The notes under the pieces are model-generated. The model had not been told where the DNA came from and did not search any database. It worked only from the letters and a program-made list of their open reading frames with translations. Of a stretch of 64,000 nt of DNA, positions 46,555-55,107 are shown piece after piece. Source of the DNA: an uncultured Pedobacter sp. (GTDB lineage Bacteria > Bacteroidota > Bacteroidia > Sphingobacteriales > Sphingobacteriaceae); assembly GCF_946480185.1 (NCBI RefSeq), contig NZ_CAMLIG010000001.1:124001-188000 (forward strand), written 5' to 3'. The position numbers and the translations under genes are program-made. Numbering within the stretch: the stretch's first letter is position 1; every line of letters starts with the position of its first letter.

Positions 46555-47892
46555 CTATGTGCGAGATGTTTCACTATAGTTCAACATAACAGCAATCTTT
46601 TCTTTCTTCAAAACCGAAAACAACACTACAAAACCAATTACAAAAAACAGCCCTAAAGTAAGCGCACTGTTCCTCATGTTACCGGTTAGCTCTTCAATAA
46701 ATCCAAAAGAAAATAATCCGGCTACGATAGCCAGCTTCTCGGTAACATCATAAAAACTAAAGAAAGAAGCCGTATCTGGTGTGTTTTCTGGAAGATATTT
46801 TGAAAAAGTAGAGCGGGAAAGCGACTGGATACCGCCCATAATTAAACCCACTACCGCGGCTAAACCGTAAAACTGGTATTCGTTTTGGATAAAATAAGCA
46901 GCTATGCAAGTGACCATCCAAATAAAAACTACAAATATTAACACTTTTATGTTGCCAAAAACCTGCGATAACCTCGACATTAAATAAGCACCTAAAATTG
47001 CTACCAACTGAATAATCAAGATAGTTCCAATCAGTTTAGAAGTGCCCAAATGCAAGATCTTTTCGCCGAAATTTGCAGCAACCAACATAATCGTTTGTAC
47101 ACCCATTGCGTAAAAAAAATAGGCCAATAAAAAAGTTTTCAAAACCGGCATTTCGCCTAACTGGTTCCAAACTTTCCTTAACTCATCATAACCACTAGAA
47201 ACTTTTGTTTTAAGTACCTTACTGTAATTCGGACTGCTTTTTGGCAATACGGTAAAAGGAATATAAGAAAAACCTATCCACCAAATACCCACCAATAAAA
47301 ACGAAAGTCTTGCCGGAAAGGAAGCATCCGTAATTCCAAATAAATCTGGTTTCAGCACAAAAACAAAACAGATGATCTGCAAAATCACACTCCCAATATA
47401 TCCGTAAGCAAAACCTTTTGCGCTCACTTTATCTTGTTGATCTGGTGTGGCAATATCTGGCAAATAAGAGTTGTTGAACACAATTCCACCGCAATAACCA
47501 ATGGCGGCAATGGCAAATAGAATTACACCCAGTTCTAACGTATCCATCTTAAAAAAATACAGTCCGCAACAAGCCAGTGCGCCAATCCACGTAAAAACCT
47601 TCATGAATAAACGCTTGTTTCCTCTGTAATCGGCAGTTGCTGTTAACAATGGTGTAATTAAAGCGATAATTAAATAGGCCACCGCTAAAGCGTAGTTGGA
47701 AAGTGCCGTATTCACAAATCGAAATCCAAAGAAAGTCACTTTATCATTCATCACCCCATTTATTTGTGTAGTGGTTATTGCCGTATAATAAGCTGGAAAA
47801 ATGGTAGAAGTAATTACCAAGTTGTAAGCGGAGTTTGCCCAATCAAACATCGCCCAAGCTTTGATGATTTTTTTATCGTTTTTAGCGGTCAT
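46555..47892 (-). CDS. MFS transporter (UMF1 family)
   Basis: A 445-residue inner-membrane permease with about 11-12 helices. AWAMFDWANSAYNLVITSTIFPAYY at the N-terminus, GGIVFNNSYLPDIATPDQQDKVSAKGFAYGY and GGIQSLSRSTFSKYLPE are typical of the UMF1 (Atg22-like) group. The substrate is unknown; some members are linked to amino acid efflux. The last residues, VMLNYSETSRT, are encoded by a REP-like repeat (46558-46590), so the original C-terminus was probably changed by a repeat insertion. Convergent with ettA. Confidence 0.88.
   Translation of the reverse strand: MTAKNDKKIIKAWAMFDWANSAYNLVITSTIFPAYYTAITTTQINGVMNDKVTFFGFRFVNTALSNYALAVAYLIIALITPLLTATADYRGNKRLFMKVFTWIGALACCGLYFFKMDTLELGVILFAIAAIGYCGGIVFNNSYLPDIATPDQQDKVSAKGFAYGYIGSVILQIICFVFVLKPDLFGITDASFPARLSFLLVGIWWIGFSYIPFTVLPKSSPNYSKVLKTKVSSGYDELRKVWNQLGEMPVLKTFLLAYFFYAMGVQTIMLVAANFGEKILHLGTSKLIGTILIIQLVAILGAYLMSRLSQVFGNIKVLIFVVFIWMVTCIAAYFIQNEYQFYGLAAVVGLIMGGIQSLSRSTFSKYLPENTPDTASFFSFYDVTEKLAIVAGLFSFGFIEELTGNMRNSALTLGLFFVIGFVVLFSVLKKEKIAVMLNYSETSRT
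46558..46590 (-). repeat. REP-like repeat forming the 3' end of the MFS gene
   Basis: Read on the minus strand: GTTATGTTGAACTATAGTGA followed by AACATCTCGC, a member of the family at 46307 and 46498 in the opposite orientation. It encodes the last 11 residues of the MFS protein in frame; the TAG stop is at 46557-46555. Confidence 0.65.
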
Positions 47893-47933
47893 TTATAGTT
47901 TAGGTTTCGAAAAAAATATTTTAATACTAAAAA

Positions 47934-47953
47934 GGCTGTAACCTGTTTCAGCC
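47934..47953 (-). terminator. Orphan terminator-like hairpin
   Basis: GGCTGTAA / TTTCAGCC (one mismatch, loop CCTG), followed by TTTTTAG on the minus strand. It lies upstream of the MFS start, where no minus-strand gene ends, so either an unrecognised transcript stops here or it is a chance fold. Confidence 0.35.
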
Positions 47954-48265
47954 CTTAAATATCAATAAATTAATTAAAATGCGTGAAATTTTAATGTTGT
48001 TTTAAATTTTGCTGTACGCTTTATTAATGAAATTTCTCCGCCAACTAACGGGAAGGCTATTTCTTTTCAGATGAATGGAAAAAAATTATAATCTGTATGG
48101 ATCGTTAAGCGAAGCGCAACCACAGATGGTTAACGAAGTGAGTATTCCAGAGTATTTATTTTGGACAGCTTCCACTGCCGGAAGTTCACGTTAGAAATAA
48201 AGCTCAGCGCACTCTTTAGCTATACAAGTTCTAAAATTCAGTTAAACTTTAACATAAATTACTTA

Positions 48266-48309
48266 AGGATTTACAGGGGTTTTATAGGGACTTTCTAGGG
48301 GATTTATAG
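48266..48309 (+). repeat. Four 11-bp phased repeats (consensus GGGATTTATAG)
   Basis: Successive units AGGATTTACAG, GGGTTTTATAG, GGACTTTCTAG, GGGATTTATAG run without gaps. An inverted near-copy CTATTAAATCCC follows at 48320-48331. The 11-bp period is close to one helical turn. The DUF6266 ATG is 75 bp downstream. Likely binding sites or curvature; no protein is known. Confidence 0.6.
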
Positions 48310-48383
48310 CTAATTATAACTATTAAATCCCTATTTTGTTTTTATTTAAACTTTTGAATATATTATATAATTATTGAGAAATT

Positions 48384-49001
48384 ATGGCTATTATCAAAAA
48401 CGGAATCAACGGAGGCTTTAGTGGCAAAGTAGGAAATGTAGTCGGGACCACCTGGCGTGGTTTAGAAATCATACGCTCCAAACCTCGTCCGCCCCAAAAA
48501 TTTAGCGAGAAACAGCTCGCCAACCAGTTAAAAATGAAATTGGCGCAACTTTTTCTTAAACAAATGGTGGAAGTAGTACGGATTGGGTTTAGGGATGAAA
48601 GCATTATTCCCACAGCTTTTAACAGTGCATTATCCTATAACAAGAAAAACGCCATCACTGGCGAGTTTCCGGATTTGCTTTTGGATTATTCGCTGGTGCG
48701 ACTTGCCCAAGGTGAAGTATATGTACCGGAAAATATCAGCTTTTCTCAGGATGATGCTGGTATTCATTTGGAATGGGATGCTACTATGAAAGAAAATGCC
48801 CGAAGAGATGACCAGTTGCTCTTGGTAATTTGGGACGAAGAAACCAGCACCTGTGAGTACAGCCTGCAGGCTTATCGTTCAAATGGGAAATTCAGTTACT
48901 TACCTCAGCAACTGAAAGCAGGCATTCACATTTGGACCGCCTTCATCCGGCATGACCGAAGCCGGCAAAGCAATAGTGTGTATTTAGGGATGAGGGTTTA
49001 G
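48384..49001 (+). CDS. DUF6266 family protein
   Basis: A 205-residue protein with the DUF6266 N-terminus (MAIIKNGINGGFSGKVGNVVG, then WRGLEIIRSKPR). The C-terminal half (about 110-205) is strand-rich with fibronectin-like spacing (ISFSQDDAGIHLEWDATM). There is no signal peptide. The family is common in Pedobacter relatives, often in several copies; function is unknown. It is monocistronic, preceded by phased 11-bp repeats. Confidence 0.82.
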   Translation: MAIIKNGINGGFSGKVGNVVGTTWRGLEIIRSKPRPPQKFSEKQLANQLKMKLAQLFLKQMVEVVRIGFRDESIIPTAFNSALSYNKKNAITGEFPDLLLDYSLVRLAQGEVYVPENISFSQDDAGIHLEWDATMKENARRDDQLLLVIWDEETSTCEYSLQAYRSNGKFSYLPQQLKAGIHIWTAFIRHDRSRQSNSVYLGMRV

Positions 49002-49018
49002 GGAGTGCCCGTCACGTC

Positions 49019-49048
49019 ATTTCGTTCCGCCGGGTGGCGGATCGAAAT
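49019..49048. repeat. TCCGCC-n4-GGCGGA palindromic repeat (hairpin)
   Basis: A 13-bp stem with one mismatch (49019-49031 with 49036-49048, loop GGGT). The core matches 51231-51246. It lies between the convergent DUF6266 and S9 peptidase genes and may also end transcription. A GTCACGTCATTT run precedes it. Confidence 0.65.
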
Positions 49049-49077
49049 AAACCGGTAAAAAAGCTTCTAAAAAACAA

Positions 49078-51111
49078 CTACAACGTTTCCTTTAACCAAC
49101 TAAAGAACTCTCGTTGCCAAACAATTCCGTTCTGCCCAGAAAGTACCCAATGGTTTTCCTCCGGCAAATACAATAATTTACTTTTTATCCCTTTCAGTTG
49201 CGCCGCCTGGAAAGCCTCCAAACCCTGTTCAATCGGTACCCTAAAATCATTACCACCTTGGATAATCATAATTGGGGTATCCCAGTTTTTTACAAAATTT
49301 GACGGGTCAAAATCTTTATAAGATTTAGGCGCATCCTTAGTCCAATAAGGTCCACCGATGTCCTTGTTTGCAAAAAACAGTTCTTCGGTGGTTCCGTACC
49401 AGCTTTTTAAATCAAACAGACCATCATGAGCGATGAAAGTTTTAAACCTGTTTTGGTGAATTCCGGCCAACATATAAACCGAATAGCCTCCATAACTTGC
49501 ACCCACGCAACCTAAACGGTCTTTATCCACATAAGGCTCTTTGGCAACATCGTCAATAGCTGAAAGGTAATCTTTCATTGCCTGTCCGCCCCAATCTCCA
49601 CTAATTTCTTTGTTCCATTCCACACCATAACCGGGCATTCCTCTCCTATTTGGTGCAACTACAATATAACCTTGCGCAGCCATCAATTGGAAATTCCACC
49701 GTACAGAGTAAAACTGAGAAAGTGCCGATTGCGGTCCGCCTTGGCAATACAATAAGGTTGGGTATTTTTTAGTCGGGTCAAATCCGGGAGGATAAATTAC
49801 CCAAGTGAGCATGTCCTTACCGTCGGTGGTTTTTACGGTTCTGGCTTCAATCTCGCTCATTGCCAAATTATCGTAAACTGATTTATTTACATGAGTTAAT
49901 TCTTTTAAATCTCCTGATTTTAAATCCACTTTAAACAGCTCGGCCGAGTGGTTCATATCTGTACGCGAAACTACCATTGTGTTTCCTACCTGTCCAACCA
50001 TAGCGTCAATATCCCAACGTCCCTTAGTTAGCATTCGGATATTTTCAGCGGTGTTTGTATTCAAGTTTTTATTTAAAGTAAGCTCAAAAATCTGTTCTGT
50101 CCCTTTATCTACAGCTAAAAAATAGATTTTAGAATTATCCTCGCTCCAAACAAAACTACTTACGGTTTCGTCCCAATCTTTGGTTAAATTATGGCATTCG
50201 TTGGTTTTATAGTCAAAAACAACAATATCATTCTTGTCAGATTCATAGCCATCTTCTTTCATGGATGTCCACGCCAATTTAGAACCATCTTTATTAAAAG
50301 CGGGTTGCGTATCGTAACCCAACATACCGCTTGTCAAATTAAAAGTATGCTTGTTTTCCAGCTCGTAACGGTAAATATCTGTGTTGGTACTTTGTGCGTA
50401 CTCCTTACCGTATTTCTTTTTAGAGACATACAAAATTGCTTTGCTATCCGGCGACCAAATCACGTCTTCTAAGCCTCCAAAAGGTTTTTGCGGACAATCA
50501 TAAGGTTCATCTTTCATGATATCTATTTCATCACTGATTTTACCGTCTTTATAGTCCGCCACAAAAACATGAGAAAAATTACCGTCCTCCCAAGTATCCC
50601 AGTGACGAATGCTTAAATCAGTATAGATATAGGCGTTGGCTTTCGGTAAATCCGGATATTTTTCACTCGCAATGTTTTTCACCATAGCCACGTCTTTGGT
50701 AAAGAGGATATGTTTTCCATCGGGCGATAAACGAACGTTTTCTAATCCGCCTTCATAACTTGTTAATTGCTTGGATGCAGTTCCATCGGCATTCATTTCC
50801 CAAAGCTGGCCTTTGTAAGTGTAAATTATTTTTCCGCCGGATTTATTAATTTCCAACACACTCTCGGAACCTGTGGTTTTGGTAAGCTGTTTTGCATTTC
50901 CTCCATTTAATGGAATGCTGTATAAATTTCTTTCTGATTTGTTGGATGCTAAATCATAATTGGAAACACCAAATATCACCGACTTTCCATCTGGCGTAAG
51001 CACTTCTCCACTTACTCTGCCCAATTGCCAAAGCATTTCGGGCGTTAAACTTTTTTGTGCAAATGTGCTTGCGCTGATGAATAAGAAACCTAAGAATAGT
51101 ATTTTTTTCAT
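49078..51111 (-). CDS. S9 family prolyl oligopeptidase-like peptidase
   Basis: A 677-residue serine peptidase. A signal peptide (MKKILFLGFLFISASTFA) is followed by a WD40-like beta-propeller (about 30-400; SPDGKHILFT, SPDSKAILYV) and an alpha/beta hydrolase domain. The triad is Ser in GASYGGYSVYML, Asp in GGNDFRVP and His in EENHWV. It is of acylaminoacyl- or dipeptidyl-peptidase type and probably acts on peptides in the periplasm. Its own promoter region is the repeat-rich 51112-51438 gap. Confidence 0.92.
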   Translation of the reverse strand: MKKILFLGFLFISASTFAQKSLTPEMLWQLGRVSGEVLTPDGKSVIFGVSNYDLASNKSERNLYSIPLNGGNAKQLTKTTGSESVLEINKSGGKIIYTYKGQLWEMNADGTASKQLTSYEGGLENVRLSPDGKHILFTKDVAMVKNIASEKYPDLPKANAYIYTDLSIRHWDTWEDGNFSHVFVADYKDGKISDEIDIMKDEPYDCPQKPFGGLEDVIWSPDSKAILYVSKKKYGKEYAQSTNTDIYRYELENKHTFNLTSGMLGYDTQPAFNKDGSKLAWTSMKEDGYESDKNDIVVFDYKTNECHNLTKDWDETVSSFVWSEDNSKIYFLAVDKGTEQIFELTLNKNLNTNTAENIRMLTKGRWDIDAMVGQVGNTMVVSRTDMNHSAELFKVDLKSGDLKELTHVNKSVYDNLAMSEIEARTVKTTDGKDMLTWVIYPPGFDPTKKYPTLLYCQGGPQSALSQFYSVRWNFQLMAAQGYIVVAPNRRGMPGYGVEWNKEISGDWGGQAMKDYLSAIDDVAKEPYVDKDRLGCVGASYGGYSVYMLAGIHQNRFKTFIAHDGLFDLKSWYGTTEELFFANKDIGGPYWTKDAPKSYKDFDPSNFVKNWDTPIMIIQGGNDFRVPIEQGLEAFQAAQLKGIKSKLLYLPEENHWVLSGQNGIVWQREFFSWLKETL

Positions 51112-51438
51112 GAAATTTTTTCTGTTTTGGAGGTTTAAAGGTAAGAATTAGTAAGGCTTTGAGGAAGGTTGGCAAAGTAACAATGGTGTGCGGGTTTTAC
51201 TTCGGACGTTTTGTTACAGGTGTTTTCAACTCCGCCGGTTGGCGGAGTAGCAATCTTTGTGTTTCCATCCAACACTATCTTTATTTCACCCTGTGCTTTA
51301 ACATAAATTCAACCTCCGTAGCTTGTAGATTACCACGTCGTTGCACTCCTCGTAGTGACGTAAAAAGTAAAGACGGTGCAGAAAAAAAATTTGTTCTGGT
51401 CTTCACTCGTAATAACGACGTTGATTGACAAGTCATTC
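51112..51438. other. 327-bp intergenic region with REP-like repeats
   Basis: Contains a TCCGCC/GGCGGA hairpin (51229-51248) and a TAGATTACCACGTCGTTGCA...TCGTAGTGACG unit (51327-51361), the inverse of the CGTCATTGCGAGG-type dispersed repeat, with a trailing degenerate copy near 51400-51425. A reading frame across it is composed of repeat sequence and shows no protein features. No other gene is seen. Confidence 0.6.
51229..51248. repeat. TCCGCC-n4-GGCGGA palindromic repeat, second copy
   Basis: A perfect 8-bp stem ACTCCGCC / GGCGGAGT with GGTT loop. Its core is identical to the element at 49019-49048; they flank the S9 peptidase gene. Confidence 0.6.
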
Positions 51439-53214
51439 TTAACTCGCCCTTTTCCCCTCTGTCAACTTACTCACCGCATCATCAAAAGAACCCGCCAAAG
51501 TTACTTCTCCGGCATTGATGAAAAATATTTCATCTGCGCTTTCAATCGTATTTAAACGGTGTGCAATAATCACTAAAGTGGTTTCTTTCGATAAATTCTT
51601 TAATATTTTATCCAACAACATTTCAGTAACGGTATCAATATTTGCAGTGGCTTCATCCAAAATCAAGAGTTCGGGATTTCTTAAAACGGCTCTTATAAAA
51701 GCAATCACCTGTTTCTGACCTAAACTTATTCCATCTCCACCAGAAGTCATCTTGGTTTCTAAACCTTGTTCAAAAATGGAAATCAACTCTTCCAATCCTC
51801 TTTTCTTAATGAGTTGATCCAGTTGCTTTTGTTCTTCTTTATCAAAAGCTGAGTTTCCATAAAGTACATTTTCTCGTACCGTTCCGGTAAACAAGAAAGG
51901 TTCCTGCAAAATAAATCCGATTTTCTGAGAGCGTTCAAACGGTTGATAGGTTTTGATGTCTCTGCCGTTTAATAAAACCGTACCAGAAGTTGGGTCGTAC
52001 AACCTCGCCATTAAAGAAGCTGTGGTTGTTTTGCCACCACCAGTTGGACCAACCAATGCATAAGTTTTACCTTTTTCTAAATTGAAATTAATATGGTGCA
52101 AAATTTCCTTTCCGAATGGGTAAGCAAAATGAACGTCTTTAAATTCCAAAACAGAGGAAGAAGAAGAAGAAGCTTCGATTTCTTTCTCCGCAAGAACTTT
52201 AACTCCTAAATCATTTTCGAGGGTTAAGATGCTGGAAATGCGGTCCCAACTTGCCATTGCTACTTGAAAGCTGGACCATAAAGTTGCCAACTGACGTAAT
52301 GGATTGTAAAAGTTAACCACATAAGCCAAATAACTGATCAGCAAACCCACAGAAAACTCGCCAATAATGATCAAATGGATACCGTAAGCTAGTACAATCA
52401 GTTGCGCAAAACTGGAAAACAAGCCGTAAACCGGTAGCAGTAAATTATTTGCCAAGCCAGCTCCTATTGCAGTGCCATAATTGGCTTCGTTCGCTTTGCT
52501 AAAGCGTTTCCTAAAATAATCGCGACGGTTAAAAGCAACAATCACTCTAAAATTACCTAAGCTTTCCTGAATTTCCGCACTCATGCCACCAACGCTTTTT
52601 AGATTGACCGCATTTTTTCTTTTCACCCAGGGCGAAACAAAATTGGTGAAGATAAAAATCAACAAGGCAGGAAACAAAGTAGCCAAACCGAGCTTAAAAT
52701 TAATCATCAATAAAAAAACGGAAGCACCTATCATGGTAGCAATTCCTCCAATAAATTGCACCAAAGCCTGCGAGAAAAACTGGTTCAGTTTATCGGTATC
52801 ATTATTTACCCTTGAAATTAAATCTCCGGCTTTGTTCTGATTAAAAAAAGCAACAGGTAGTTCTTGCAACTTATTAAAGATGGCATTTCTTAAAGTAAAC
52901 AACAATTGCTGACCTACCGTTCCCATCAGTTTGGTTTGCAGGTAGCTCGTTACCAAAACCATTAAGTAAATCGCTAATAAAATACCTGAAAACATCAACA
53001 CGCCGTGGTATTGCTTGGTCACTACATAATGGTCAATGGTGTATCCAATTAAAAAAGGTCCCGATAAATTTAAAGCCGAATTACAAAGGATAGCCAAAAG
53101 TGCCATCAGCAGATTCTTTTTCTCATCAACAATCAGCCTAATCAAATTTTTAATGGCTACAAAAGTTGATTGTTTTTCGGCTTCTGCTTCCCGCTGATTA
53201 AGATTGTACTTCAT
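51439..53214 (-). CDS. Heterodimeric ABC exporter subunit (catalytic Walker B, degenerate signature)
   Basis: A 591-residue half transporter with six helices (about 30-330) and a C-terminal ATPase. Walker A GPTGGGKTT, Walker B LLILDEATAN with catalytic Glu and switch His in IIAHRLN are intact, but the signature is ISLGQ (residues 496-500) instead of LSGGQ. With the partner encoded upstream it would form one active ATP site and one degenerate site, as in TM287/288-type exporters. A lipid or drug substrate cannot be read from sequence. Starts inside the partner's 3' end (17-bp overlap). Confidence 0.9.
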   Translation of the reverse strand: MKYNLNQREAEAEKQSTFVAIKNLIRLIVDEKKNLLMALLAILCNSALNLSGPFLIGYTIDHYVVTKQYHGVLMFSGILLAIYLMVLVTSYLQTKLMGTVGQQLLFTLRNAIFNKLQELPVAFFNQNKAGDLISRVNNDTDKLNQFFSQALVQFIGGIATMIGASVFLLMINFKLGLATLFPALLIFIFTNFVSPWVKRKNAVNLKSVGGMSAEIQESLGNFRVIVAFNRRDYFRKRFSKANEANYGTAIGAGLANNLLLPVYGLFSSFAQLIVLAYGIHLIIIGEFSVGLLISYLAYVVNFYNPLRQLATLWSSFQVAMASWDRISSILTLENDLGVKVLAEKEIEASSSSSSVLEFKDVHFAYPFGKEILHHINFNLEKGKTYALVGPTGGGKTTTASLMARLYDPTSGTVLLNGRDIKTYQPFERSQKIGFILQEPFLFTGTVRENVLYGNSAFDKEEQKQLDQLIKKRGLEELISIFEQGLETKMTSGGDGISLGQKQVIAFIRAVLRNPELLILDEATANIDTVTEMLLDKILKNLSKETTLVIIAHRLNTIESADEIFFINAGEVTLAGSFDDAVSKLTEGKRAS

Positions 53215-54934
53215 AATTGCTGGTGCTTTGTTGTGAATTAAATATTTGAATATATTCTGGACTGGTTTTTACCAATTCCTGATGAGTCCCCACGTCTAAA
53301 ACTTCGCCCTGCATCAATAGAATAATCTGCTCATAAGCTTCAATAGAAGATATTTTCTGCGTGACGGAGATTAAGGTTAAATACGGATAGTTTTTTTGAA
53401 TGTTTGCCAATATGCGCTGTTCTGTGGGGTTGTCCACTCTGGAAGTAAAATTATCCAATAATAAAACTTTTGGGTTAATGGCCAAAGCCCTTGCCAGCAT
53501 GATTCTTTGTTTTTGTCCGCCCGAAAGACTCGAACCTCGCTCAGAAACTATGGTGTTTAACTTTTCGGGGAGGTTATCTATAAAGTCTTTCAGCTCTGCG
53601 GTTTCAATGGCTTTCGCTAAAGATTCGTCTGTTACAATTTCGCTGAAAGCGATATTTTCCCGAATGCTCATGTTAAATATAACACTGTCCTGAAACACAA
53701 AACCAACCTGACTGTAAAAAGATTCCGCATCATATTCATCAATAGAATGCCCATCAAAAGATACACTTCCCGAATCTGGCTTAATTAAACCGGTCAGCAA
53801 ATTCAGCAAAGTAGTTTTCCCGGCAGCCGTTGGCCCAATAATAGCGGTTTTAGACCCGGCTTTAACCCGAAAAGAAATATCCTTTAAAACCGGTTTTTGA
53901 TCATAAGAAAGGTTCAAATGCAAAAACTCGATGTCCCCTTTTAAAACAGCTTTAATTCCGTTATTACGCTCCTCAATATCAGCACTTAAAACAGCTTCAA
54001 TTCGTGAGTAAGATGCACTGGCTTGTGCTATCACATTACTCATGAACCCTATGACCAAAATCGGGAAAATCAAAAGCGCCAGGTAACTGTTAAAGGCTGC
54101 AAAATCTCCGAGACTCATATTTCCAGTAATCACGTAGTGACCTCCCAACATCAAAATGGTTAAACTAGCTAAGTTTGCCGTAAATACAATCAGCGGAATT
54201 AAACCTGCAAATAATTTCAATATCGAAAGTCCAAAACCTCTTGCTTTGGTGTTTGCATCCAAAAATTTATTGTATTCTAGCTGTTGCGAATTAATTACCC
54301 GGATTAAAGCGGAGCCTAAAATACTTTCGTTAATCACCTTATTGAGCCAATCCACCACTTCCCTACTTTTAACAAAAAGCGCTCTTACTTTTCTTAAAAC
54401 CAGAAAAAACGTTACCCCAATAATTGGGATGATGGTAATAACGGTTAATCCCAGCTCCCAGTTAATGGTAATCAATAAAACACTTGCGCCAATGATAATG
54501 ATGATGGAAGAAGCGATAGATGCAATGGCTTGCGATACAAAAACCTTAATCGAATCTACGTCCGCAGTTAAGTTGGTTAGTAACCGAGAAGCCGTTGTTT
54601 TTTCGATGAAAGCGAAACTTTGGCGGGAGATTTTATCTGAAAGTGTATTTCGTAAATCTCGGGCAACTTTTTCTGATGCGTAGGTTTGGATGATGCTTTG
54701 CAGATAAGTGAAAATAAAAATGACCACCACAACAATAGAAAATTTGATGATTAACGATTCAAACACAAATTTTCCGTTGCTGTAAGCGTCTATCCCATCG
54801 CCAATAATCTTTGGAATCCAAAGGTTTAATCCGTTACTCAATAAAGTAAAAAGCAACAGCAAAAACACTAAACCCGAATAGGGTTTTAGCAGACTTAAGA
54901 TGCCAGGTTTATTTTTTTTTGATTTCTTATCCAT
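53198..54934 (-). CDS. Heterodimeric ABC exporter subunit (degenerate Walker B and switch)
   Basis: A 578-residue half transporter. Its signature LSGGQKQR is intact and Walker A is GPTAAGKTT, but the catalytic Glu after Walker B is N495 (LLLDNFTS) and the switch His is Q526 (SVTQKIS). These losses complement the altered signature of the downstream subunit, the expected asymmetry of a heterodimer with one dead ATP site. The 17-bp overlap suggests translational coupling and equal amounts. Confidence 0.9.
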   Translation of the reverse strand: MDKKSKKNKPGILSLLKPYSGLVFLLLLFTLLSNGLNLWIPKIIGDGIDAYSNGKFVFESLIIKFSIVVVVIFIFTYLQSIIQTYASEKVARDLRNTLSDKISRQSFAFIEKTTASRLLTNLTADVDSIKVFVSQAIASIASSIIIIIGASVLLITINWELGLTVITIIPIIGVTFFLVLRKVRALFVKSREVVDWLNKVINESILGSALIRVINSQQLEYNKFLDANTKARGFGLSILKLFAGLIPLIVFTANLASLTILMLGGHYVITGNMSLGDFAAFNSYLALLIFPILVIGFMSNVIAQASASYSRIEAVLSADIEERNNGIKAVLKGDIEFLHLNLSYDQKPVLKDISFRVKAGSKTAIIGPTAAGKTTLLNLLTGLIKPDSGSVSFDGHSIDEYDAESFYSQVGFVFQDSVIFNMSIRENIAFSEIVTDESLAKAIETAELKDFIDNLPEKLNTIVSERGSSLSGGQKQRIMLARALAINPKVLLLDNFTSRVDNPTEQRILANIQKNYPYLTLISVTQKISSIEAYEQIILLMQGEVLDVGTHQELVKTSPEYIQIFNSQQSTSNYEVQS

Positions 54935-54967
54935 TTTTTGGTATAGATATAATTTGTTTCGTTAACT

Positions 54968-54998
54968 CAGATTTTTGTGTAAATCTGATGATATCATC
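54968..54998. promoter_or_regulatory. Adjacent hairpin and GATGATATCATC palindrome
   Basis: A 7-bp hairpin CAGATTT / AAATCTG (54968-54974, 54981-54987) abuts a perfect 12-bp palindrome GATGATATCATC (54987-54998), in the 173-bp gap upstream of the ABC pair. The palindrome could be an operator for the ABC operon. Unproven. Confidence 0.3.
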
Positions 54999-55107
54999 TC
55001 GACGATGAGGAATTAGCTACTGATTAGAGAAAAATTTCTGTTGCGGAACTAGCGCAATTAATAGTTAGTCTTAAAATATCTTTAGAGATAAGCCAATTTC
55101 AAGACCA

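Larger units (their letters stand above)
47893..48383. other. 491-bp intergenic region with several structured elements
   Basis: No convincing gene is seen on either strand. It contains: a hairpin near 47934-47953 followed on the minus strand by TTTTT; TCCGCCAACTAACGGGA near 48048, a degenerate form of the TCCGCC-n4-GGCGGA repeat; a CGTTAA...TTAACG inverted pair (48103-48136) with an inner AACCA/TGGTT stem; and the phased 11-bp repeats at 48266-48309. An ncRNA is possible but not supported. Confidence 0.5.

Noticed and set aside
46237..46656. A 139-codon plus-strand frame from the end of ettA into the MFS gene
   Set aside because: It is assembled from ettA's tail, terminator hairpins, REP-like repeats and antisense MFS sequence.
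51159..51428. An 89-codon plus-strand frame in the gap before the ABC pair
   Set aside because: It is built from dispersed repeats with palindromes and has no protein character.
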